Positions 42,051-53,859 of a stretch of DNA of 64,000 nt are shown here, piece by piece. Below the pieces are notes generated by a model that saw only the letters and a list, made by a program, of their open reading frames with translations, searched no databases and was not told the DNA's origin. Position 1 is the first letter of the stretch, and each line of letters opens with the position of its first letter. This DNA comes from Pinus tabuliformis (lineage: Eukaryota > Streptophyta > Pinopsida > Pinales > Pinaceae), in contig CM062808.1 of assembly GCA_031772625.1 (NCBI GenBank), positions 474,669,655-474,733,654 on the forward strand, given 5' to 3'. Position numbers and translations under genes: made by a program.

Positions 42051-42239
42051 TTTGGTAGCGCAGCCAGTGCAAGGTTAGTGATTTTGCTACGAAATCACTA
42101 AAACAGATGGCGCCGCTAAACTGCTAACGAATTTATGCGCTGCGAAACTGCTAAAAGAATTCAGGCACTGCGAACACACCCTGGTCTTTAAACTAGGCTA
42201 AAAATTTTTAACTACAGCATTTTCAGTGATAACAGGGGC

Positions 42240-43233
42240 CACATCTGCATGATCATTTTGGATCATTAGTTGGATGAAAAAAATAACAAAAAAAATGAAA
42301 ATATTAAAATCAACCAAAATGTGAAGTTTTACCTATAGCACTCCATTGCATCCCAAGAGGTAGTGGCATGTTCGGATCTCCCAATGGCACCCCACTACAA
42401 CCCAAGAGGTAGTGGCATGTTCAGTTCTCCTACGTAGTCCATCCCTACATACGGAAAGTCTTTGATCATGATGATATGGCTTTCTAGCCACTCGAAGAAG
42501 TCAGCATTAAACCTGATAGTTGGTCCTTTGTGACCTCCATGGTGTGCCATAAGGTACCCCATTTTAGCATGCAAGGGTCACGAGGCCCTCCTCTCTCTAC
42601 AGATACCTATGGAGCTAGAGGAGGAATCCGCTCTAGAGAAAATTAAATAATGAAGCCACCATACTCGAAGTTTTTGAGTTTATTCGTTATGACCCTAGTT
42701 AGTTTCCCCTTCAATTTAGCAACTACAATATCACACAAGTTAAATATGGTACCATTAAAACAATCCACATAAGTCTACATCTGAGCCTTAGTGAGAAAAT
42801 GTAAAGCTTCACTACCACATAACCATGCAACAGTAAAGCCATTGGCTTTCAAAGGAATATGAGATATCGTCTTGATATCAATTCGACCATCTTTGAGAAC
42901 AACCCCATCAGTGTAATATTGTATCAAATAGGTAGCATTGGTCTCACCACCGCACCTATAGCCCTACAATATGATTTCCTCACCATGACAGAGAAGTCCA
43001 CTCAAGAATTAAATTTCATCAGCATCGATGAAAAGTCTGTGGTCTCCGACTATAAAACATTCTTCCTTAACATTCCACTTGCCTACCATCCATTCAAGTA
43101 AGTCTAGTTGGGCCCTCATGCCCGTAATGATGAAAAACTTGTATAATCCATAATTTGTCAGGGTTTGTATGGTTGTTGAGTCATTGAGAGCAAGTATATC
43201 TTGTTCTTCATGCTCACACTCTCTCCATTCCAT
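42240..43233 (-). pseudogene. N-terminal part of a minus-strand plant transposon-type ORF, split by the gag-only element
   Basis: It starts at 43233 with MEWRECEHEEQDILALNDST, then LTNYGLYKFFIITGMRAQLD and LEWMVGKWNVKEECFIVGDH. After a frame change, GVVLKDGRIDIKTISHIPLK, ANGFTVAWLCGSEALHFLTK and CDIVVAKLKGKLTRVITNKL follow. The GLYKFFxxxGMRAQ pattern is one I associate with repetitive plant transposon-derived proteins, not a host enzyme, but I cannot name the family. A few stops interrupt it. The reading continues across the insertion at 31573. Function unknown. Confidence 0.5.
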
Positions 43234-45520
43234 GTTTATGGTTCAAAAGGCTGCAATTAAACATTAAAGATCATTAGAAACAATCATGGAGAGATTCAGC
43301 AAAAATTTGGGGGCGTTTTCATTTGTTTTTTTCTTTCCCTTGACGTTGTGCACAACCGGCTTTAATGGACAGTACACATGTGCACAGTTTCTTTCCTTGA
43401 AACTGCACACATAGCATTAAAAAATATGTCGGTGTGCATAGGCCCAATGAAGGGTACCTAAGCACATCAAGGGCAAAAAACATTTTAGAAAACCCTCCCC
43501 AAAAATCCAAAATCTATAGTGAAAAGCTAAAAATTTGACTTGAGAATTAAGAGCTTGAATAGACCATTTACTTGGTGAAAGTGGCTCGCGATTTTGTCCA
43601 ACATTTTGCTCGAAATCATCTTTCGAAGTTTCTGGTAAAACATGGCCTCTATCTCTCTCAAAATGGTAAAATGCAAATGGTGAAAAAAATTTACTTTTTT
43701 GGAATTTTTATAATTTTTAGGGCTAATTAAATATTTTTTTAAACCTATTAACTTTTTTAAGTCTGATTTTATAAATGTTTTCATTTTATTGTTGAGCAGA
43801 GATAATTATTTTGAATTTAAGTGTGCAGGTTACATGATAATTACATAAATAGATCGTTTTGGTAATGAGTATTGTTTATCACTTTTTCAAACTCATTAAA
43901 ACTTGTGAAAAAGAAAAACCATGCAGTTCTCTTTACACCCTTTTCAGACTCCTTAAAAACAAAAAGATAGCTAAGTACTTGATTGTTCGGACTCGTAAAA
44001 GTAAATGAACAACCGTCCTTCTAGTATAAGTTTACCCCTTTTACGGAATGAACCGTACTATTTACGAAAAAGTTATACATTGACCAATCATGGTCAACAG
44101 ATTTCTCTCTTGCATTATTTTATCCTTTTTCAGGCTTGAGGGACTAAATTTATGAAAAAGAACATTGTGGATTTTACTTACGCTTTTATTCTGACTCCCT
44201 AAACCTGAAAAACATCAAGCTTTACTTTCTCTGGGCTCATTAAAATTTTATGGTAAAATAACTGAATGAGTTTCCTTTTCATGTCTTTTCAAACTCTTTA
44301 AACATGAAAATGACATCGAGTTACCCCTTTACTGGACTCGTAAAAATTAAACAGTATAGGACTCGTAAAGCATGACGAAACTAAACCACTCCTTCTTAGG
44401 GTTCGTTAAAAGTACTTTGGAGGACTCATACGAAGGATGAGCTTACATGACAAGCATATGTTATCGTCCTCAAGCTTGTAAAAAATAAAGAGGTACTTAC
44501 CAGTAATGGTGGGGGGAAAAGTGATAAATAATATTTGTTTTGCATTTTTAAAAGGCAATGTCTCTCTTAAACATGACACTCCATCACTTTTGTGTCCAGG
44601 TTGGGAAATTCATTTGTTACTCACTTGACCATACCTCATTGAAAGTATTCAGTTGGGTTGGGTTTTTATTTTTGAGTCAAATGTTGCCAAGTCATCATGT
44701 CCTATCTCTAATATTTTTAAGAGAAGTTCAACCTTAGTCAAAATTACTTTGCTAGTTTGTGCCTTCAGTTGCATCGACCATCCTTGAGCTAGTCCTAAAT
44801 TACTCTAAATTGTTGTTCTTTAAAATTTGACATGATTTTTGTGTCATAGGGCCTCCTGCAATAGATCGCTTCCTATCAACTTCAGCTCATTATCTAGGAA
44901 GATGATCTAGAAACCTTCAGTATCTTGAGGCCTGCATGCCTTAATGGCAAGTTTCTCACCTTCAATGACGGGTTCTCGTCATTGGCCTTCGATCGAATGA
45001 TTCTATGAGTGTTCGAAATCAAATCATCTATTCACACTTCATAGATTGTACTGGAAGTACCTTGAGAGCCATTGTCATTATTGGCGGTTTCTCTCGTGCT
45101 TGTTAATAATTCGCATCATTGATCGGTAATCAAGTGGTTTCTACCATCTTCAACTTCGAGACATTCACTCACATGGCTAGATTCGTACTACAGATCGAGA
45201 GATGGAGATCAAGACCCTAGACCTAGTTTCATCCATCTAGGGTGCGTGGGGTTATTAAATATTCATGATTGTAAACATAAATCCATTTATGGCTGCATCC
45301 ATATTATGTCATATTTTGACATGGATCTTCAAATGTATTTTCATACTATTCTTTGAGACATTTATGTTCTGAGTATGGGAATGCCTACCTCAGTGATGAT
45401 ATTATATATTGCATTGTAACATTTGTTTGATTGTTTCAGGTCTTCAACTGCAGTCTCTAACCCAAACCTTCGCATGATAAAGCACTTCAGTCATCAAAAT
45501 ATGTCTTCTGACTTTGCACT
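43234..45520. other. AT-rich sequence without a recognisable gene; scattered GGACTCGTAAA-like motif
   Basis: No supportable coding region was seen. Between about 43885 and 44490, a motif close to GGACTCGTAAA (variants ACTCATTAAA, GACTCCTTAAA, GACTCCCTAAA) recurs about ten times at irregular spacing. A perfect 8-bp inverted repeat CAATGACG/CGTCATTG lies at 44963-44984. Confidence 0.4.
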
Positions 45521-46660
45521 TTAGGGGGCAATTTGTTACACGTCATTTTGTCACATTAGGCAAATGACCATTGGTTTGGATCTCTCACTATCCACACAAG
45601 TGTTTTGGACCATTACCCTGTAGAGTTTGAAACTAAATCATCCCAAAGAAGGTGGAATTTCTATATCCTATGGTACAAAATGTTGATTTTGTATATGTTC
45701 GCAGTTTCCTACTCACTTCATGCACATACACAGGGAAGACCATTATTATCTACGCAGAGGTACGCATTGTCTTCCAATATGACCTACGAACATAACTTGA
45801 AGTACGCTAAAATAAGAATTAAAGTATAGAATTATTGTCGGTAGCATCTATCCCAACCAACAAGCTTCGAATGAGTGCCTATTTAGTGTTGATCCTTCTC
45901 ATAATGGAGTAACTCCCCTTCCTTTGTGGAACCTCTATCACACTATTAGTGGATCTCATCCCTTGGAGAATGGATCCATAAATTCTCATCCTTGGCCTAT
46001 AAAGCCATTACAGGTCTGAGGTTTAAGGGAGTATTGTTGGAAGTAGGTTTATGTTATTGAGATTAGGTTGGAAGGCTTGTCTTGCAACGGAGAGGGTTGG
46101 AGATTGTAGAAAGGGATTGCTACATCAAGGCTACATGGTTGTAAGGCTTTTCTCCAGTTTTATGAATATAAGAAATTATTCTTTCTTAGTTACATCTCTA
46201 TTGATTTGATTTGTAGGATTCCTTGATCACCTACATGATTTTTGGTTGCATAATTGACTAGTTTGCATGTATAATTGGTTAATTAGTTCATTATCTCTTT
46301 GATTATATGTTGTATGCTTTGATCTCTTGTTTGTCTTTGTCTTAGCATATCTCTTTTAGAAAATTGCAGAGAAGCTATTAGGAGTGATGAGAGGACATTT
46401 GGAGCATCAAATATAGAGTGATCGAAAGCCTTGAGGGACTTCATCAATCAGTTCGATAAACCGGTAAGAGGCCTGTTTCATTCTATTGCTTTCAAACAAT
46501 CAGAACTTAGAGAAAGGTAGCAATTATTGTGTGTCTATTAGTAGGGTTCTTATAAGTCTAGGGACATCACTCTTGTCCACAAGAGGGAGTTGTCCTCATA
46601 ACAACGACATTCTTTCCATGATCAGAAAAGTGTGTTTCCTTTTGTTGTGTTTCAGTGCCA
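45521..46660 (+). other. Possible LTR remnants with polypurine-like starts
   Basis: TTAGGGGGCA (45521) followed by TGTTACACG (45534), and GTTTAAGGGAG (about 46020) followed by TGTTGGAAG, both look like a polypurine tract plus the start of a 3' LTR. No partner repeats lie in the window and no end could be fixed. No gene was seen in the interval. Confidence 0.3.
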
Positions 46661-46669
46661 ATTAGAGTA

Positions 46670-46900
46670 CAAAAAGTATAGCTTTAGCTAAATGGGCTTA
46701 ATTAGAAACTCCCAAGAACTTTGGTAGTTGGGGTGTTAAAGATATTTTTCCATTTTCCCAAGCTCTTTATGACATAAATATATGGAGACTCACCTAAGAA
46801 AACTCTATTTAGGACAAGGTTACTTAGGAAAAGTATTTTCCGAGGATGTTAATTTTTTATTGTTTTAGACAACCTAAAAAATGTAACAATAGTTTTTCAT
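46670..46900 (+). pseudogene. LINE ORF2 C-terminal fragment
   Basis: The frame reads AKWA, stop, then ETPKNFGSWGVKDIFPFSQA and LYDINIWRLT. This is the conserved segment after the RT domain of plant L1-like LINEs (the 'GGWGLKNL..FNQALLAKxLWRL' pattern), followed by a KYFP-type trace near 46830. It lies upstream of the RT fragment at 47160, so the order is rearranged. Confidence 0.55.
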
Positions 46901-47159
46901 TTCACCCCATTTATGTAAATATAATTGGGTAAGCCTTCAGCGTGAGATCCACAACTAGACAACAAACATTGATTTTGAACACATGAATAATTAATGTGAA
47001 ATTAATTTGTGGTTGATTGAAGGAATGTGAAACATAGATCCAAAGCTTTAGGGGGAGGGCGTGTTGACGGGGGGGGGGGTCTCAAGGTTCAAGTAGGGTC
47101 TTGATCTTGTTCAATGTCTCATTTCAAAGACTCAAGAAGGGACATTCTTTTCCAACTAT

Positions 47160-47680
47160 TGGTTTATTTCTTGTTGTAATGTCATTTATAAAATCATTTC
47201 CAAAATACTAGAACCTATATTAAGCTCATTCATTTTAGATTAGCAATTTGGATTTCTATAGAATAGGAACATGCATGATGCAGATGCACTAGCTCATGAA
47301 GTATTAAAATCTACCAATAAATTGAATCCAAGTGTTTTTATCCTCAATTTAGATATATATAAATCCTATCATGAAGTTGAATGTACTTTTGTTTGACTTG
47401 TTCTCATTTAGATGGGTTTGGGACTTCTAGTTGTAAATTGGATAATGGGTTGTATACAATTCATTTCATTTTTTATCCTTATAAATGGGGATCCATAAAG
47501 GCTATCCTCTCTCCCTTTTTTTATTTCTCATTATTATTGAAGTTATAAGAATACTCATTTTAGAATCTAGGTCTTTGGGTCTTCTAAAAGAAATCAAAAT
47601 TTCTGAGTCAATTCAAGTCCCAGATATTTTATTTGTTGATGATGTTCTATGTTGTGTACAGGGTGGATGAAGAGACCTAG
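47160..47680 (+). pseudogene. LINE (L1-like) reverse transcriptase fragment
   Basis: Decayed frames read NVIYKIISKILEPILSSFI, NRNMHDADALAHEVLKSTNK, FILNLDIYKSYHEVE and, after shifts, GIHKGYPLSLFLFLIIIEVI and PDILFVDDVLCCVQGG. The last has the catalytic F-V-D-D box of non-LTR reverse transcriptases, and the LDIYKSYHEVE block carries the first catalytic aspartate. Several stops and frameshifts make it non-functional. Spacing fits one L1 RT domain. The endonuclease region was not found. Confidence 0.65.
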
Positions 47681-48126
47681 TCTCTCTTAAAATATAAATC
47701 AAAATTTTCTTCTTTGTCACTGGAATGGAGATTAATGTCCAAATATATTGTCTAATTTTTTGTGGAACCTATGTAGCCATTAGGATTCAAATGGTAACTA
47801 TTTTTTCCTTACACTACTAAAAATTAAATCAAATTTCGATGACATTTGGTTTCTCTTTCAACCCCCTGTCATCGTTCTCATGACAAATCAAGGTTCATGT
47901 AAATGTCACATGGTGTGCAGTTGAAATTTTTACATTCCAAGTTTTCATCAATTCTGATGTTAACTGTCATAAGAAAATTTCTCATCCAAGGTAGCAACGT
48001 TCATCAAAATCCCTCCACATACCCATCATAAATTTGATGACAAATGTGTATGGATAGTGACACATTGCCCAACACAATCGATGAAAAAACCATTATATGT
48101 CATTGGAACCGTTGTCACAAGATTGG

Positions 48127-48363
48127 CACCTATGTCAATATTTTTTTGACAAATTTGTTGTATTGGTGACGTCTTGTACCATCGAAAACGTCGTTGTAAG
48201 ACCAACACCTACGGTTACATTTTTCAGATAAATTTGTCATACTAGCAACATCATGTGCTATTGGAACCTTCTTCACAAGACTAACACCTATGACTGGATT
48301 CGTACGAAAATATTTCTATAGTGGCAACATCCTTTGTCGTCAGATCGTGCATCGAAATATTGA
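48127..48363. repeat. 79-bp imperfect tandem repeat, three copies
   Basis: The unit beginning CACCTA recurs at 48127, 48206 and 48285 (period 79). Each has an AAATTTGT-like core and a TCTTGTACCAT or TCATGTGCTAT-like stretch. A weaker copy may precede it. A CACTA sequence (CACTACTAAAAATT) at 47813 begins the region, but no second transposon end was found. Confidence 0.55.
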
Positions 48364-48925
48364 TGGTGACACCAATTAGAAAAAAATTGAATACCAACCC
48401 TGCGCTCACATTTTCATTTGGAATTCAACAATTGTGATCTAATTGTGCTTTGTTAATTTTCCCAGCCATTGGTATGTGGGGCTTCACCCTTCCCCCACTG
48501 ACGTCACATGGGGGAAGAACCCACCACATTATTGATCGTCGATTGCTCAAGACATATCCAATGGCCCTTATCCTTGTGGGACCTCCCCTATCCCTTGCTG
48601 ATGTCACATGGAAGGAGGCTCAACTGATCTCTCACATGTTAATCTCTCGTAAGCCATTTGATGATTGTGATTAAAGTACCCCCACCTCACTGATGTCACC
48701 AGGGAGAAGCCCTACTACACTCCCGACCATTGGTCTTGGAAGGAGATCTTTGTCGTGCATTTTGTGCCTAGGTTTCCACCCTCTATTATATGACTTCAGG
48801 ACTTGACCCTTAGGGCTAAACCTTTAATTCAGCCCATACGAGCCCTGACCCTTGGCCATAATTCCAGTCACTTATGTACTTCGCTTGATACTAAACCCAA
48901 TGCTCATTAACATTTAATTGTAGTG

Positions 48926-48961
48926 CATACATACATATACATATACATATACATATATATA

Positions 48962-49043
<82 letters not shown>

Positions 49044-49050
49044 TATATGC
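48926..49050. repeat. AT/ATAC microsatellite
   Basis: Repeats of ACAT or ATATAC pass into an uninterrupted (AT) run of about 75 bp. Confidence 0.95.
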
Positions 49051-51078
49051 TTGTGTGTGGGAAGAAACTTCTCGGCATAGGGCTATGGCTATGTAGACAT
49101 TAATTCCTAGAATTTAAAATTTATTTTGGAGCCTCCTTTGACCATGATTTGTAGTTTGAGTTGGGTTCATGGATATTTTTTCAAGACAGGGAAAATATGT
49201 TTCCAATTCTCATGTATGAAAAAAATATTAAAAATATCAAGACATCTATTTTCTTATTATTTTGATGTATTTCTAAATCCTTCCTTATCCATGCCTTGGG
49301 TACAAGAACATATGAATATCCCATTGAAGCTTGGATGTAATTTGTTTGTAGTAATGTAGATTTGCACAAGCATTAGGGAGTCTATTTTTTACTTGGAAGT
49401 GTAAGGTTTTCGATTCCACCTTCACTTGTCAGCAACAAAATAATGTAAATACCAACATACTTTTGTAGATAACTCACAATATCCTTGGTTTGGTTTATAA
49501 TAAAATATAAGGGAATATTTTTGTAACTTTAGAATAACCATATGTAGTTTGATGCCATGCAAAAAAATATATGACTTTTGTCAAAATTGTGATTGGAACA
49601 TTCATTAAAACCCATTGATGGGATCACAATATAACATGCATACTATCAATGGCTACATAGGGTTCCCCTTTGCTACAAAGCTTTTGTGAATGTCGGGTTT
49701 GGATGATTTTACTAACATGAAATGTTTATGATTCTTAAGAAAAGTATTCTAAGAATATTTTAGGTTTTCTTGCAATTAATGAGAATATTGCTAATAGAAA
49801 TAATCATTGGGCTACATCAAGAAATGATAGTTCTTTAGATTGTGAAGTGGATGGCCATAGAGACCAAAGAAGAATTTCACAAAAAAAATGATATTATGAT
49901 GGAGACCACTCCATCAACACCTAGTGTGCAAGTTCAATGCTAAATGTTATAGATGAACTGTATGGGTCTGCATTAGCGGTTAATGTGGTAGTCTTCACTA
50001 GTTTAGTTTATGTAATAGTTGATTTTATAGATCATTATCAACCTATGTTGTGGTGATCAAATATATGTTTGTGAATGTATGAGAAAGCCCCAAATATTTA
50101 GCTTCATATTCAAGAAATTTGCAAACATTATGTAGATAGCCTCATAATAGACATTTTTCAAAGTTCATTAGTTTTTTCCAACAGATTGAACATGAGTCAG
50201 TGATGAACAACATGGGAGGGTAATTTTTTTATAATTAGACCTCACCTAAATGAGAAGGGAAGAGGAGAGGATAATAATGGCTATGAATTGCATGTAAAAC
50301 AAATGAGCAGGATGGACCCTTATCAACAACCTTCAAATAGAATTACTTGTGACAATACAATATCTATTGTATGGTCTGAACGCATTAGAAGGGTAGAGAG
50401 AAATATTTGATGGTAAAAAAAAGTGACATCTTCTTAGCATGAAAGATAGTGATTTTAGTGACATTGACGAGGAATTCACACCTAGGAGAAGAGAAACAAT
50501 AATCTCACATACAATCACTCAACCATTAACTAGCTTTTATGATTTAGTAGACTAAACTTGATTGTTGATGAGATCAAATTAAAACATGTTGAAGATAGCA
50601 GAGAAGCAGTTAATGACACTACCTGTTTTGATGACTCACCCCATAGAAAACCTTTAGATAGTAAAGGGATTCCACGATACAATGATCATGCTTATATCAT
50701 GAAGTAAAGTTATTTTGAAGAACATAACTAGTTTTATTCAAAACTTCCACTATCTCTACCTCCCAAGTTCCTACCTCTTGTTGTTTCTATGGCAATCGAA
50801 GCCCGATTTGAATCTATCCTTTTGAACGAAAAGGTCCTTCTAGGAAAGGTTTTAACATTAGGAAACACATTGTCTAAATCAAGCACCAATGAGGATGAGC
50901 ATAGTAGTATAAGGATGACATGGAAACCAAGTTCAATTTCAAATGATTCTAAAAGGAATTTTATTGAAGTCCATATGAAAAAATGAAAATCTCAAAGGAA
51001 CCTGTATCTGCCTAAGGATAGAAGAAGTAGGAAACAGAGGTCAAGGGTTGATGATATTTCAATTTTTGTTTTGGGGTT
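49051..51078. other. AT-rich sequence without a recognisable gene
   Basis: Only short coding-like scraps occur, for example around 50789-50983 (MAIEARFESILLNEKVLLGK), which may be an upstream part of the decayed ORF at 51079. No RNA gene was seen. Confidence 0.35.
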
Positions 51079-51860
51079 TTGGAATTTATTGGAAAGGTAG
51101 ATTGCATGACAGGGCATTCTATGGAGGAAATTACTACTGTGACAAGGGTTCAAAATTTTATAAATATGACCATTGAGTGTCTGCTACTAGTATTTAGGGC
51201 ACTTTATTTTCTTATGTTTTTTACACCATCCATAGTAATTGGGACAATTGTAGAAGAAGAAAACTTTATGGATTCACTCTCTTTCATTGAGTCTCCTTTT
51301 TTGAACAATTGAGCAACCTTTATTAAGTGGGGATGATGGGTAGGAAATCACCCACATATATTTCTACCAGACATATGTAGTGAACCTACCAAGCTACATT
51401 TCAAGGCCATGGTGCATAATTTTTTGGAGACAAGGAATATTGTGAGTAAGGCTTTCAATTTTCCAATTGAACAAATCTTTGAAGGATTTTTAGATAAACC
51501 AGTGACATTTGGTAGCATTGTACAAGTTCATTAGGAAGTATTAAATAATAAACTATCTCCATATGAGAAGCATGTCACTGTAGTGGTTAAGATGTGTCAT
51601 CCTCATGTAAGAGAACTAATCCAAAGGGATTTCATAATAATAAAATATTTTGTAAAGGCTTCAAAATTGATGCCTAGTATGAAGCATTTGCAACTTGACT
51701 AGAGTGTGCACCACTTTGCAAGTTTCATAAATAAGCAGGGTAATTTTGTTGGATTATGAAATCATGATAAGAGACATCAATATGCTAAGGCTTTGTGGAG
51801 CAGTTGAGATGGGGTGTTGGGAGCCAAATTACACCTATTTATTCTATTGATAGAAATATT
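51079..51860 (+). pseudogene. Decayed ORF of unknown type
   Basis: One frame of about 260 codons with six stops and no frameshift. It reads MEFIGKVDCMTGHSMEEITT, HIFLPDICSEPTKLHFKAMV, FNFPIEQIFEGFLDKPVTFG, LSPYEKHVTVVVKMCHPHVR and FIIIKYFVKASKLMPSMKHL, then a trace ending RHQYAKALWSS. The residue mixture and low stop density suggest former coding sequence, probably of a transposon. I recognise no family. It stands alone, with no LTR or terminal repeat identified nearby. Confidence 0.4.
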
Positions 51861-53859
51861 GTATAACTAGTCCTATAACTGATTTAAATCATCTTGGGAT
51901 GGAAACTAGGGCACAACGTAACATAATTAACTACAAAGAAAGTGAATAGTCCATCCTCATGGGGAATATTTTCAAATCTTGTCAAAAGGTTGTCTTTGGA
52001 AGTGAAGAATTATTTCTATCTAAAGGAATTATTTCATTTCTTACCATTTACAATGCAAGACAAATATGTCAAGGAGTTCAAGCAAGTTCACCAAAGGGAT
52101 AAGTACAATGCACTTCTAAATGTAGTTCATCATAGTAATATGGGTAGAAAAACTACAAAACTACATGGGCATCGATGAGCTAGTTGTTAGGGATGTTTGG
52201 GAAGGTTTTTGAGCATATCTATAACTACATGGAATGCTTTGGCATAGGACCCACCCACTCATAACAACCCGATGCATCGAATTAAACAAGTTAACAAGGC
52301 CGCCAAGGTATCACCTATTGGTGGACCCCACATGGTTGTTTTATTCGAATGTTGAATCGTCCAGTGGTGGATCTCGACTTTGTTATTTAACAAACTTCAT
52401 TGCAAATAAAAATTGGCTAAGTTTTGAGTGCACTCAATTATATTGTATATCCATGGGGTTAAAACTTTATCTCTCTCCCGACTCTCCTCCTACTCTTGTG
52501 TTGCTCCCTTAGTATCTACTCCTTGAGCCTTCTCTCACAACCTTCTTTCGTTCCTCCTATAATTACTCTAACAACTGACGTATATGCATGTAGTGCCTCT
52601 CAGCCCACTCTCTCCTCTACCTATGTATTCTGTCTCAACTCAACTCATGTGTTCAATTCTCCTCACCATGATTTCATTATGCCACTTTGTGTTCTTCTAC
52701 TGCAACACACACTAATCCTTTGAACATATACGCATGGATCTCTCCTTAATTTTGATTAGACAGGATATATACAAACTGTTATAATAACAGAGTTCCATAT
52801 ACAATAGAAAAGGCGCACAAATTACTCAGAACACTCAATAAGGTATTCTTTATTAACAAATAAGCCAAATATATTTACTATAGACCATCTCTGGCCTGAT
52901 TACAACATTGGACCCTTCCTTGGCCTTGTGACCCTAATGGGCCTTCAACTCCTCTCAATCCTCTATCACACATCTTTCTATATCTTTTTTTTTTCAATAT
53001 ATGAATAAGTACATAAATGAGTTCCTTCCATATCCATGAAAAGTGGATATAAAATCTAATTTTGGCTACAAAATCCAAACTCTCTCAAATTTCTCAAACA
53101 AATAAACAAAACTATAAAATTTCTAGATTACTTGCCAAAACAAAAGTTCTCCTAATCTAACCAAATCCACACTTTGAGGAACCAACTCTTCGAGTAAAAA
53201 GTATTGGCCTTCTCAGTCAATTGGGTTTTACGATGCTCCTACATCACTTACGTTTGAAATTCTAAAACTATGCACATTTTTATGTATTCAAGTAAAATTA
53301 AAGGCTAAGAGCTAAGATGTTGCATTTACATACATGATGGAGCACTACCACAAAGGTCAAGGTGGACAGGTATAGGTGACAAAGCATGTAAACAAGGTTG
53401 AGTGAAAAATACCATGTGAAAGTTGTACATTATGGATTGTAATGGTACTCCCGTAGATTCCTCAAAGAATTAAGTTAAAAATGTAAAATTGAACCTTAGG
53501 AGGTTGAAAAGAAAAAACCCAAATATTGAGTAATAAAGCTCGTGGTCTATATTTCTTCGCATACACAAAGGAGAATGGGGTTTTGGGTTCAAACAAGTAG
53601 ACTGAGGGAATGCAAGGGAAGAATATTTGACAAGGTGATAAGTGACACCACATAGAATGGATAGAGAAGTAGCAATAGAGACATTAAACATTGAAGCCCT
53701 AGAAAGATAGAGTGGATGGTAGAGACTTTTGGTTTCATCTACCAAGGTTGGTGTAATTCTTCATATCCATGTGAAAGGAGTGAATCTTCATATTTCAGCT
53801 ATTTACAATTCTTTTGCAAACACACAACCATGAAGGATTGTGCATCCAACAATCTATAT
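51861..53859. other. No recognisable gene
   Basis: I see nothing supportable. The open frames here (for example 51942-52178 and 52234-52512) have no recognisable motif. A short T/A-rich stretch lies at 52985. Confidence 0.35.

Larger units (their letters stand above)
31574..42234 (-). mobile_element. Young non-autonomous LTR retrotransposon (TR-GAG/LARD-like) with 4.5-kb LTRs and captured host gene fragments
   Basis: Two direct repeats of 4509 and 4512 bp begin TGTTATCAC and end GTGATAACA (perfect 9-bp terminal inverted repeats). They are flanked by GGGGC at 31569-31573 and 42235-42239. The interior is only 1640 bp and encodes one gag-like protein on the minus strand. Protease, RT, RNase H and integrase are absent, so it must be mobilised by another element. 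I counted about 20 differences between the LTRs (about 0.4%), so the insertion is recent. It is the youngest dated layer in the window. Confidence 0.93.
37723..42234 (-). repeat. LTR of the gag-only element (5' copy in gag orientation)
   Basis: 4512 bp, nearly identical to 31574-36082; one difference is a 3-bp longer A run near 38110. It carries the same captured fragments and the palindrome at 38998-39031. A possible TATA box on the minus strand is at 38286-38295. It is followed by GGGGC at 42235-42239. Confidence 0.93.

Noticed and set aside
31574-42234. Segmental duplication instead of LTRs
   Set aside because: TG...CA ends with 9-bp inverted repeats, a flanking 5-bp duplication and a primer-site-like sequence are the marks of an LTR element.
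47064-47082. Run of G near 47069 as a polypurine tract
   Set aside because: No LTR start or partner repeat follows it; probably a simple homopolymer.
52234-52723. Short plus-strand open frames
   Set aside because: No recognised motif and no supporting context.
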